A stretch of DNA of 64,000 bases from Rhizoclosmatium globosum (Eukaryota; Chytridiomycota; Chytridiomycetes; Chytridiales; Chytriomycetaceae): NCBI GenBank assembly GCA_002104985.1, contig MCGO01000045.1:124001-188000 (forward strand). Direction: 5' to 3'. Below the pieces are notes generated by a model that was not told the origin of the DNA, made no database searches, and was given only the letters and a program-made list of their open reading frames with translations. Shown here piece by piece: positions 10,526-20,340 of the stretch (its first letter is position 1; each line of letters begins with the position of its first letter). The position numbers and the translations under genes were made by a program.

Positions 10526-10831
10526 ATTGGTTTTGGGTATTTGGGTATTTAGTTGTCTGGAAGGAACAGCTTTGAGACCTTCGTCTTTTATGATCGCAGA
10601 AGTCGTGGGACAGGGTCTTTCATTCCGTCGGAGCGGAAACGTGGCAGCGGCTTTGATTCCGATATTCGTGGAATTTGTCTGACAAATTTTCGTGGATTCT
10701 GTGGCAGAGTTTTCAACCACTCAATTTCCGCATCCAAAAACAAGGGTTTCCCCACGAAGCCTGTACCATATAAACCGGCCCGTTTGATTCTGACTTCCCT
10801 TCACCAAAAACAACCAACAAACAAAAGCAAA
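10526..10831. promoter_or_regulatory. Bidirectional promoter of small-protein pair 3
   Basis: A 306-bp spacer homologous to 290-592 over its whole length. The TATAAA box at 10769-10774 faces the PGQ gene (63 bp from the ATG). The TTTTATG box near 10585 faces the PSQ gene. The central block has repeated TTCGTGG words (about 10665 and 10690). Confidence 0.55.
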
Positions 10832-11065
10832 ATGCCAGGCCAACTCGACTCCTTCGCCGGACACGATATGTTCCTTGAACTCAAGTTTGCACGTGAAGAC
10901 AAGAAAGCTGCATCTCTCAAGAGCTCTGCTTCCACTGAATCCATCAAGACTACGACTAAGTCCGTTGGAGCTGTGTCCACCACATCAAGTACAAAGTCTA
11001 CTGCAAGTACTTCCTCGCTTTTCCTCACCGGAGCACCAGCGTTTGAATCAATGAAGCACCTGTAA
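10832..11065 (+). CDS. Small Ser/Thr-rich protein, PGQ subfamily, copy 3
   Basis: Intact 77-aa frame, differing from copy 1 (56-289) by only a few residues (for example FLEL instead of FLQL). Same conserved N-terminal helix, Ser/Thr/Lys tail and LFLTGAPAFESMKHL end, same TATA spacing. Two nearly identical intact copies in opposite orientation 10 kb apart argue that the open frame is under selection. Function unknown. Confidence 0.72.
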   Translation: MPGQLDSFAGHDMFLELKFAREDKKAASLKSSASTESIKTTTKSVGAVSTTSSTKSTASTSSLFLTGAPAFESMKHL

Positions 11066-11484
11066 ATACAAGCTAACTCTTCCTATTATCTCTCGCTGGA
11101 TCTGCCTTGAAGCCGCTCATTGCGTCTTTCGGCTGTTGTTGAATCAAAGTGTCACATGCTTTGTATCCGGATCCATAAGCATTCTGCTAGTAACCCTGTT
11201 TTCAGTTCTTTAATACATCACAAAAATAAAGAGATTTTTGTAACGATAAGAGTTATATATTTGTCTGATAATCCAAAAGTACAATATGCAGATTGTATGC
11301 GATAATGGAGCGATTCATCACTGGAGTAGTGGAACTTAGTTCTGTTATTAACTGCTGTTAAACTACAACCCGAAATCTATTTACTCTCTATCATAGCAAA
11401 GGAACCAAAGAAAGCAACTCCTTCCCACTTCTCAACCCTCCACCAAACACTTTTGACTCTCACAAAAGAAAAAAACGTACGCAA

Positions 11485-12740
11485 TCAAAGTCCCAACGAC
11501 TTGGCCTTCGGGAAAAGCGTCATGACATGCTCCTCCTCAACCGGTGACTTCTTGAAAATATGTTTCAACTTCTTGTTGTTTGCACCGAGAAGCCGCATCA
11601 ATCCCCAACTTAAAAACATGATCTGAATAACAAAGTCGAACCACGAGGTGAAGAGCGAAACAACTGGACCGGCCATTGTAAAGTTACTGGTTGAATCGGA
11701 GGACACGTAGGCGAGTTTTGAAAAGTAACCGACACCGATGATTTCCCAATATGAAAACGAAAGCAGGATATCAAAGACGGGGAACCAGGGCATGATAACG
11801 ATTCCTGCCACTGTAATTGCTGCATTCCTATAGAGATGGAGATTAGTGGGATCAGTGTGGAATTCAATTGAGTGATATAAGCAACAAACATTACCTTGCT
11901 TCCACCCGTTCATCCGCTGCAGGCCGCATAATCAACAACAAAGTACCCACCCCAAAAACCATATCAAACACCGTCCCAAAAGCCTCCAACCACCTGGACA
12001 TCAAAATATGCGAAAGCGCGCCACTCGCATTGTTGTACCACCGATCCGACGGCAAAGGCCTATTCGGGTCTGGCTTCACTATCACCAAAAAGTCATTCAC
12101 ATAGTCTTCCACCGACACACAGACAGTGTCATGCGTAGATTTGATGGTCAAGTTCCCCGCGCCGCCTGAATCAAAGTATGTAGGGTTGAATTGGATGTCA
12201 GCAGTACCGCAGACTTGGAAGAGACCGGCGTGGTGGTATTCGTCCATGCGCCAGTAGGGGAGAAAGAACATTGACCATTGGGCGGCCCAGGAGATGACGA
12301 GCCAGATTCCAACGATGATGCCCCAGCGGATGACAGCCGGGTCCTTTGACCATTTTCCGTCGATTTCTTGGCCGAGGGCGTTGAATCGTTTTCTGGGGCC
12401 TTTTGAAGAGAGGACTTTCTCTTTGGGTTTCTTTGGTGCGAGGGTCTTTGGCGGGGCGTACACTTCGTTTGAACTGTATGTGGGCCAAGTTGGTTTTGGT
12501 GGAGCAGATTGTGTTTGTTGCGAGGATTGTTGTTGTTGGTTTTGTTGGTTATCGGGGGTTGGGTCTGTGATTGGTTGGTTGGTTCGAATCGTTGGTATCA
12601 CTTCCGGCTATCACTCTATCCCACAACACAAGCCACTCACACTGCCGCTTCGTTGTCAATGTAATGTAGCTCGACGCCTCAAACTCGCCAGGACTCCGCT
12701 GCGGTGGCGTGGGCTGCTGCCGCAGATCACTTCGATGCAT
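11485..12740 (-). CDS. Uncharacterised four-helix membrane protein
   Basis: Exons 12740-12641, 12600-11895 and 11827-11485 join without any correction into 382 aa. The N-terminal ~115 residues are Pro/Gln-rich and likely cytosolic. TM1 is around GIIVGIWLVISWAAQWSMFF, followed by an ectodomain of about 80 residues with conserved-looking cysteines (VCGTAD, DTVCVSVED). TM2 is around FGTVFDMVFGVGTLLLIM, TM3 around AAITVAGIVIMPWFPVFDIL and TM4 around WFDFVIQIMFLSWGLM. The plan (4 TM, large first loop) recalls SUR7/claudin-like proteins, but I see no signature to claim this. The first exon start is inferred, since the next exon begins without an ATG. Confidence 0.6.
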
Positions 12741-12914
12741 TTGAGTCTTGAAAAAGGCAATTTGGGAAGAGGAGATGGTAGACCTGGGTGGCGCTAACCT
12801 GAACAAATAATCCTATTCCTTATGGAATTCATTCAGAACTCTTTTTTATACATTTTATATTATCCATCACTTGGCACCCAACCAATCAAAGAAATAGACA
12901 CATCAAAGACTTAT

Positions 12915-14757
12915 CTATGCATTCAACCGATCATTAATAATAGCATCAACAACACGATCCACATCCCCATCATACACAGCAACAAGCTCTCTAACTCGTT
13001 CCCTCTCAACACCCCCCCAACAACATCCATCTTCATAACCCGATCAACAACTTCCTCATACTCCTTCTCCTTCCCCTTCCACACCTCCTGCTCATCTGCA
13101 GTCAACCCAAGCGCCGCACCAGCGCAGACCCAATGAATTTAATAGCGCTTTGGCTTCAAGTCGAAGATTCCGCGCGGCTTCGTACTTGTCGATTTCAGCG
13201 ACAGCAGATTCTTTGAACGCGTTGGCTTGTTTGAAGGCGTCTGTGAGCCAGGGGTTGTTGGAGAGGACTGTTGCGTGCATTTGGGCGTGGGTTTCTTTGG
13301 CGCGGGAGAGGCGGATTTAAGGGAGAATGCAAAGGTGCTGTTTTGTGTGGTGTTGGATTTGGTGGATGATGATGACGAAGCTACTGGTGTGGTGGAAGAA
13401 GTGTACACTTTTGATGCTGATGAAGAAGATGATGCGGCACCTGTTGTGAGACGGTCGGGTGTGATAGGAGGTGTGACTTGTTGTTGTTGCTTTCCTTCCA
13501 ACGACACCTTTTGGTCTAATTGCTGTTGTCGAATCGTGTAGTTCTTTCGCTGAACTGTGAATTTCTTGGACAGCTGAGAATTGATGTCATTGTTTGCAGC
13601 AAGAGCCGCCGCCTTCTTTTGCTTCTTGTAGAGCTGTTGAAGTTCCGCTGTCGTCAAGTTCGCAGTAGAAACAGGAGGTTCTGGCGCAATCGGTGCATCC
13701 ACAAACACGTCGTCATCGTCCTCGTCCTTAACATACACTTCCTTCTTGTCGCTCTTCTCCCCTTCTTCCACAACTTTAGGATCACTTTCCGCAACTGCGA
13801 CAGTATATGTTGGTGGTAAATCGTAATGCAAGTGACGACAAGCGTCTGTGATTCCACTGCAATTTGCAACATGGTCCTCATCGAGTTCAGCTGGCTTGGG
13901 GACATGGTGCTTCAGCTTCTCATTGAAGGCTTCAAAGATTTCTTCAATAGGAATCTTTGTGGTTGCCGCCAACTATGATCAACAAAGTTACTCGTTCGTT
14001 GTTTGTAGAGAGTTAAGTTCGACTCACCTCATCCAACGTTTTAATGGCTTCGTGCATGGCATCCGGATCCGCAAACACCAAATCAACAACCATATCAAGC
14101 ACAACCATTGACTCAGGGTGATTATCCAAATGGCTGACCTTCTCGTCAATCGCAACATGAACGGCCTCAACTTAATTGCAAGCTCATCCACAGGATCAAC
14201 ATACCCTGGCAGTGAACTCAGCTTCCGAGTAGCAGCACGGACTGGAGCTGGAGGACCCGCGGGTTCTTCGGTAGTGATTGAGAGCTTTGGAATTGCGCGC
14301 AGACGGAGGAGGTATTTGAGATCAAGATCCGAGTCGATGAGGATTGAGTCGCCGTCCAAGTCTCTGTAGCTTGCAATAACCGTGACATTCGCAGGGAAGC
14401 GGAAGACCTCCTTGACCTGAATTGAGTAACGAGTGAGTGAAACAGCCCCTTTGAAACCCTTTGAAACCACCAAACCTTCTCTGAGAAAGCCGCCCACGAA
14501 ACCGCAAATGCCTCGCTCTTTTCGAGGACAAGTTGTCGCACGAAACCCGCGTGTTCGACTTTGATGCAGACCGTTCGATCTTGGTCGTCGTCGTCGTCGG
14601 GCTCGGGCGAGTGACTCATCTGCCGCGTTACTTCCTCGTCTTGTTGCGGCTGCGGCTCTTCGACAAGGTCTTCCGGTGTGTGGCACACGATTCGCTCAAC
14701 AGCCGACACTTCGTCGTCAAAGTCTGGTGATGATGTCAACACTCGGTTGGCTGCCAT
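12915..14757 (-). CDS. PB1-UBA domain protein (autophagy-receptor-like), paralogue A
   Basis: Exons 14757-14476, 14416-14028 and 13972-12915, about 576 aa after frame corrections near 14175, 13310, 13090 and at a G-run near 13015. An N-terminal PB1 domain starts around RTVCIKVEHAGFVRQLVLEK and continues in exon 2 (VKEVFRFPANVTVIASYRD...DGDSILIDSDLDLKYLL). A helical region conserved with paralogue B follows, including CSGITDACRHLH. A long Ser/Thr/Gln-rich linker comes next. The last ~45 residues (MKMDV...RVRELVAVYDGDVDRVVDAI) look like a UBA ubiquitin-binding domain. No ZZ finger is seen. Upstream neighbour B is clearly homologous in exon structure and domains, so these arose by tandem duplication. 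Confidence 0.72.
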
Positions 14758-14826
14758 TCTGTGGATGTTTTAAATGCTCAAGAGATTCACCTGCTGCAAG
14801 AATTACAAATAAAACATCATATTTTG

Positions 14827-17147
14827 CTAATAACATGAGACAGTGGTCAAAAGATAATACAGACTGGAATCAATCCAACCCTCATCCATCAACACCTCAA
14901 CAACACGATCAAGATCACCTCCAAAGTGAACCACAAGCTCTTCAATACGTTCACGAGACCCAAGAAGCCCCATCTCCATCACTTGATTCACTTGACGCTC
15001 AATCTCAACTCTGTTGCCGTCATTCGGATGATCAATTCTTGTGAACTCGTGCGACGATGAATGCCCTCCACTATTCTCAGGACTCACGCCAATCTCATTC
15101 TCACGAGACGTGTAGTAACACACACCACAAATATCATAATCACGGCATGTCTTGCACTTGTATCGTGGTCCCGTGAATCCTTTGCTTCCACAGACATCAC
15201 ATGTGGTGTACTTCCATCTTGGCGCAGAACCTGGTGGTGACCCTGCAGATTCTTGGGCTCTCAAGGAAGTGCTGGAACTGACCGCTTTCAAGACACCTCC
15301 AACTGTACCTACTACTGCTTTCAATGTATTGACAAGGTGTTCGCCGACTTCTCCAGCGGCGCGGTTTGCGCCAGATGCGGCTGCAGAGCTGGCTGAAGCT
15401 GTAGCTGATGCAGCACTGGACGCGCCCGTGGCAGCGCTTGATGCAGCTGAGGATGCAGCTTGTTTGCTTGCTTCAAAGGCGGCCTTGGCAGCACTTGCTA
15501 AATGTTCACCGACTTCCTTGGCTCCCTTCGACCCAGCAACGGCTGCTGCCTCTGCCGCTTTCGATGCGTGAGAAGCTGCAAAAGAGGCAGCAGCATGTGC
15601 TTGGGCAGCTGCAACGGATGCGGCAGCGTGTGCGTGAGTTGCGGCGGCAGAAGCTGCAGCTTGGGCGCCAGCTTGAGCTTGTTCTTTGGCACTTCGGGCC
15701 TGCTCTTTCAAAGTATTCTTGGCGCGGTGGAGTCCTTCTTTGGCAGTGTAGGACGCGTTCGGGTTGTGCAAGTGTTTGCATTCGTCTGTGATGCCGGTGC
15801 AAAAGTGGATGGGGGTTTGCCACATGGATGGAGTGCTGCCAGATTGTTCCGAAGTCGATGGAGGGTCAAAGCGGATGTTGAAGCTTCCACTTCTTGTGTT
15901 GGACTCTGCAGGTGATGAAGACGACGATGAACCGGTGTTGGGTTCATTGTTGAAGCGAATGATAAATGGCTTTTTGGCGGCAGAGACTGGAGTTACGAGG
16001 GGTCACTCGTGTTTCGATCAAACACAACCGAGTAGCGAGGTGGATTCTCTTGACTCTGGCTTCCACTTGGACGATGTTGTTGAGGAAAAGACTTGGCGAG
16101 CATTTCATTGAACATACGCATGAGATCTTCAAAGTGGGACTGGGAAGAGGCTGCAAACTGTAAGAAGGATCAGTAAACGCGTGCACATTTAATACTTAAC
16201 GAAACCAACAAACCTCGTGCAAAGTTCGAACAGCAGAATTCATGAACTCAGGGTCCTGAGTAACACGTTCAACCAACTTGGATATCATTTCAATTATTTC
16301 GCTCAAGTCAATGACGAGAGTCTTTGGCTGTTCCTCAGTTTCTTGAGCTGGAGTAGAGGCTTCTGGAGCGGACGCAGGTTCTTCAGCGGAAGCAGGGAAA
16401 GATCCAGGAATCTGAGCATTAGATGCTGGGGATGCAAACTCTAGCGATGGTGCGACTGACTCAACGTCATGCATACTGATGGCGCTTTGACCATCCAAGC
16501 CATCCAGTGTTGGGTATTCCACGCGAACAGGAGTTGGAGAAACTTGAGTCTCTTGGACGGAAACAGTTGGAACGTGAGAGAGTTCCGTGTTGGTTCTGTC
16601 GACAGTGACGTAACGTGGGAGTGTTGATTGTGGAATATCTTGGAAGGGATTTAACACTGGCTCTTCAGCCCCAGTAGCTGATTCCTCCGCAGTAATATTC
16701 AAATCTTCCACATTCGCAGCGAGAGAAGATGTCGTGGATTCCTCAGCCAAAGGAGTCACAATGATTGAGAGTTTCGGCACACGTGGAAGTTTGAGCAGAT
16801 ACTGGATTTCGACGTCGCTGTCGATCTGGATAGAGTCGCCGTCTTCGTCAATGTAAAAAGCAGAGATTGAAGTTGCGGTGGGAATGCGGAATACTTCCTT
16901 GACCTAGTTTTGAAGGTTGTTAGAGTGGCACAACTTGACCAAAGCGAAGGCTAGGAGAAGGAACCAGGCTCCGCAAATAAAAGAGAAGAAAGAATCCGCT
17001 GCTACTCACCTTGGATGCAAACAGTGTCCATGGAACCTCAGCCTCGTCGAACACAATCTGGCGCACAGTCCCAACATGCTCAACCTTCACTCGCACAATG
17101 TCTTCCCATCCATTAGCGGACATCGATGAAGACCGGATGGATGACAT
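14827..17147 (-). CDS. PB1-ZZ-UBA protein, p62/NBR1-like autophagy receptor candidate, paralogue B
   Basis: Exons 17147-17010, 16903-16214 and 16157-14827, 719 aa after one correction near 16013. PB1 domain at about 15-95 (DIVRVKVEHVGTVRQIVFDE, VKEVFRIPTATSISAFYIDE, DGDSIQIDSDVEIQYLLKL). A helical segment and CTGITDECKHLH follow as in A, then an Ala-rich stretch of about 150 residues, a ZZ zinc finger near the C-terminus (CDVCGSKGFTGPRYKCKTCR, DYDICGVCYY, closing His in SSSHEFTRIDH), and a UBA-like domain (QVNQVMEMGLLGSRERIEEL, GGDLDRVVEVLMDEGW). PB1-ZZ-UBA is the order in SQSTM1/p62; the FW domain of NBR1 is not seen. A role in ubiquitin-cargo recognition is inferred from this architecture. 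Confidence 0.8.
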
Positions 17148-17557
17148 GTTCTTGGATGTTCTTTGGTTTGTGTGTGTTTCGTGTGCTTTTGGGAAAGTTG
17201 ATGCAAGTCCCCACGATCCGTCGCACTCCCACGAACGAACAACGTGGCGGAAATCTCGTTGAGTGCCTCAGTTGCCGTTTATACAGAAAGATTCGGTTCT
17301 CCGCTTGAATAAAGAACGACAATTCCCAGAATGTATTCCATCTCAGTTCTGTAGTTTCGCTTATTCTGTACTCGATCAATCAACCAAGGTGTAAACATGG
17401 CATGCGGGATTCTGCTTATCACCGGTGGGAAAATACAAAATATTAAACCAGATTATGTATTCCAAACACGGTGTGGTGTCCCCTTTCTATTCACGAATTA
17501 CTATCCGTCTATATACGTAGATCTATCCAGCCCAAGGCCGCCGCCCATCAATCTTAG

Positions 17558-18202
17558 CTACGTCATTATCCAAAAAACCGCCAATGCCAATACCAACAAC
17601 CCCACAACGTCAAAATGGAATACGTATCCCTCCACATGAACTTTTGAATAACTTCCAGGCATTTTATCATCCTTCTCAGTATTCTCTGAGGCCTCCTCCG
17701 TCTCCAACTCAACAGTCGCTGGGATATCAACATCCAGAATAGCTGGATCGTGAGAATCCTCGTCTTTTCTTGATTCCTGCGCAAGTTCAGAACGCTTCAC
17801 TTGTGTCTCAACGGTAATGTATGGTGAAGACGCATCTGTTGCGAGTTTTTGAAACTCTGAGTCGTTTACCAGAGGAATCGCTTCTCCGTTAGAGTCGGAA
17901 TAGTATAGAAATAAAGTTGTGTCATGGCTGATACTGAAGAGCTCTCTGATCTGTTTTGTTTGTCATAGAGGAAGGTGGCACCATCAGTAAGGGATAGTAG
18001 AAGCAATGAGAAGGTTGGTAAAAGACTCATTTAATGAGCAAGTAGAGTTTTGAGAAGTATTACGATATACCTGTTGGATCAAGGTGTCGAGCCGTGTGAA
18101 AGAGTCCTCAACAATCAAAACCTCCGTCATCCCAACAAACTTCACGTTGATGCGTATTATTCCTTCCCAGTCATCCGGCAGTGTTGAGTCTGAGTTGAGC
18201 AT
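17558..18202 (-). CDS. Tail-anchored PB1-domain protein, paralogue C
   Basis: Exons 18202-18071 and 17950-17558 join cleanly into 174 aa; the start is the first ATG of the exon (MLNSDSTLPDDWEG). The PB1 fold is recognisable by alignment with A and B: WEGIIRINVKFVGMTEVLIVED, then IRELFSISHDTTLFLYYSD, the acidic PLVNDSEFQKL segment, with the intron at the same place. An acidic linker leads to a C-terminal hydrophobic helix (VVGLLVLALAVFWIM), so the PB1 domain would face the cytosol from a membrane. No UBA or ZZ is present. The protein could recruit A or B to a membrane through PB1-PB1 contacts, but this is only inference. Confidence 0.65.
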
Positions 18203-18348
18203 GGGTATCCAGCAACTGATTCTATTAAACGGTTGCGCCACCAGAAAGACAATTTTGAATCAAAACAAATTAAGAAAGTAAGAAACAATTAAACTGGGGG
18301 AAATAGAGAGATGAAGGGATACTGATTAAAGAGATTGTAATTAAGGTG

Positions 18349-18530
18349 ACCCACTCGAAGGTTGAGTCAGTGAAGTAAAGAGAAGGTCTAATTCATTATC
18401 AAAATGGACCTGGCTTGTCAAGGTCGAGACTTTTTGAAAGTTCGGACTATCGTCAGGTCCCAATGCGGAATATCCGACATTGATCAAGAGACCTCCATCC
18501 AAATATTTCCCAGTCGGTGGTTGGTTGCAT
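18349..18530 (-). pseudogene. Possible fourth PB1 paralogue, relic
   Basis: An ATG at 18530 begins MQPTTDWE, like the DDWEG/NGWED starts of paralogues C and B. After a frame change the translation GGLLINVGYSALGPDDSPNF resembles the first half of the PB1 domain of C. No second half or conserved donor site is found before the CDF gene. Short and weakly supported. Confidence 0.35.
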
Positions 18531-18679
18531 TTGGCCTGTTGGAATTTTTTTGAGAGAAGATGGCTTTCCAACTTCACATTCACGCGACTTCAAAGCGCAA
18601 ACACACGATTTCAAATTTAGAAAGGTTCGTCTCTATTATTTATATGGCGAAAAAATGAAACATATATCAACAATTAGTT

Positions 18680-19720
18680 CTATGTCCGCTCTTGCATCAA
18701 CACACCCTTCCCCCTCTTCCACCGCTTCGACACAGGATTGCCATCGCGACCAATATAATGATCTTCATTAGTTTCCAAATGAACATCAGCACTGATTACT
18801 CCAGGGAAAGACATGAGTTTATCCCAAACCTTCAGAGCGATCGCAATGGCCTCGTTCAAGCTCAGATTCTCCGGATTATTCACAATCTCTGCATCAATTT
18901 CCATGCCGCCGCTCAAGTAATGCACTTGTCAATGCGAGATGCGTTTAGCTTCAGATTCTATTTCTCTTAATGTCTTTTTGATGAGGTCGTCTTCAATGTA
19001 GGAAGTGGGAACAGATGTAGCTGTGGGAGGCTCTGCATTATGGTCCGGAGCGTCAACGTCGACGTGAATCAAGACTTCTGATATTCCCGGAACCTGATCT
19101 GTGATATTGGCGAGCGTTTTCAGAAATCTGCATGACTATGTTAACAAAGACGGTTTGAACTGAATAGAAGCGAACCTGAGAGGGTTAACCTGCACTTTCG
19201 AATCAACCAAAGCCTCTGGCCCCATTTTGCGTGCACGAATTGAGTGGAATCGAGTTATATTCTTGTCTTCCGCCTGTATGCGTTTCAAAAAGTCTTCGAC
19301 TTTCTCAACCACTTCCAAATCTGCTCCATCACGAAGCTCACGCAACGCTGGACTTATCCTTGAGATTGACTGTTGTACAATCAATCCACTAACGAGCAAT
19401 CCACAAACTGGATCCATCCACGCGTATCCAAAATATGCCCCAGCAACACCACCAAGAGCAACAAGACCACTGGCGCTATCGGCACGGTGGTGGTATGCGT
19501 TGGCGATTAAGATTTGTGAGTTTTGCTTTCGTCCTATTCGTAACGTCCAGTGGAAAAGTGCTTCTTTGACAGCGATGCTGAGACCTGCCAGTGAAAGAGC
19601 CGCAGCAGCTATTTTAGGCTCATTCAGAGAATGTAGTCCTAGAGTCAACTGTTGTTGTGTGTGGGAGACAGCTGTTGCAATATCGGGCATTGAAGTGAGG
19701 GGCTTGAATAAGAGGGACAT
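18680..19720 (-). pseudogene. Cation diffusion facilitator (CDF) transporter, N-terminally truncated
   Basis: Exons 19720-19176 and 19127-18680. The translation contains CDF helices 3-6: AAALSLAGLSIAVKEALFHW, the metal-site HHRADSASGLVAL motif, WMDPVCGLLVSGLIV, then the cytoplasmic ferredoxin-like domain (VEDFLKRIQAEDKNITRFHS, VPGISEVLIHVDVD). It most resembles MMT/MTP-type transporters. The first two helices with the other metal-binding HxxxD/DxxxD site are absent; 107 bp upstream of the first ATG is tRNA-Val. An in-frame TGA (18929-18931) interrupts the C-terminal domain, after which the same frame continues with HYLSGGMEIDAEIVNN. The truncation together with the stop suggests a pseudogene; upstream exons further away cannot be excluded. 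Confidence 0.65.
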
Positions 19721-19826
19721 CTAATTAATGTAATTTTGTAATAAATGAAATGTTGTTTCGTATTAAACGTCTGCAATAACGACAATATGGACAATCAGTT
19801 ATAATTAAATATGCAATAGGCGATGT

Positions 19827-19899
19827 GGTTTCTTGGTGTAGTGGCTATCACGTCGCCTTTACACGGCGAAGGTCGCGAGATCAATCCTCGCAGAAATCA
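19827..19899 (+). tRNA. tRNA-Val (anticodon TAC)
   Basis: Acceptor GGTTTCT/AGAAATC (one G-T pair), anticodon stem TCGCC/GGCGA with loop TTTACAC, T-arm GCGAG-ATCAATC-CTCGC. No intron. Confidence 0.88.
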
Positions 19900-20132
19900 C
19901 TTTTCGAAGGAAGGGGTAGTCGAGTTGGAGAGGGAGGTGGATGGAAGGTGATTTTGTGACAAGATTAACTGTCTTCAGCCATTCACGAGTATACTCTGTG
20001 CTATTTTCGGTTTTATTTCCAGCAGAATATAGCGATACAGGCAGAAAAATGCTGCATCGGGTGGGCAGAACGATGCCCCCTTTCAACACATTACAACGTT
20101 CCCTCCCAAACTCCCACAAAATATCATTCAGG

Positions 20133-20206
20133 CGCTCGGTACTGGGGTCGAACCAGTGACCTTACGGTTAACAGCCGTACGCTACTGCCAACTGAGCCAA
20201 CCGAGC
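20133..20206 (-). tRNA. tRNA-Asn (anticodon GTT), second copy
   Basis: The reverse complement matches 3501-3574 throughout the mature region. The similarity continues into the 3' flank (GTGGGAG then GGGAGGGAACG in both loci), indicating a duplicated segment in inverted orientation, not just a conserved tRNA. Confidence 0.9.
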
Positions 20207-20340
20207 TGGTTGAGAGGTGTCATAAATCAATACATGTAATGAATTTCTGTCTTAACTCAATCTCATGAACTTAACATTAAAAGGTCTCATCAAAAGATCT
20301 AAGTTGATGCGTTGATTGATTGTATTGGTATTCTTGTGAA

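Larger units (their letters stand above)
9691..11065. repeat. Inverted-duplication block, right arm
   Basis: Reverse-complement counterpart of 56-1657: PGQ gene (10832-11065, +), promoter, PSQ gene (10270-10525, -), conserved 3' flank (about 10180-10240) and tRNA-Pro (-). Confidence 0.55.

Noticed and set aside
56..11065. Small-protein pairs as terminal repeats of a transposon
   Set aside because: The repeated units are coding genes with TATA boxes and 3' UTRs; no transposase, target-site duplication or terminal inverted repeat was found between or around them, although the inverted arrangement first suggested it.
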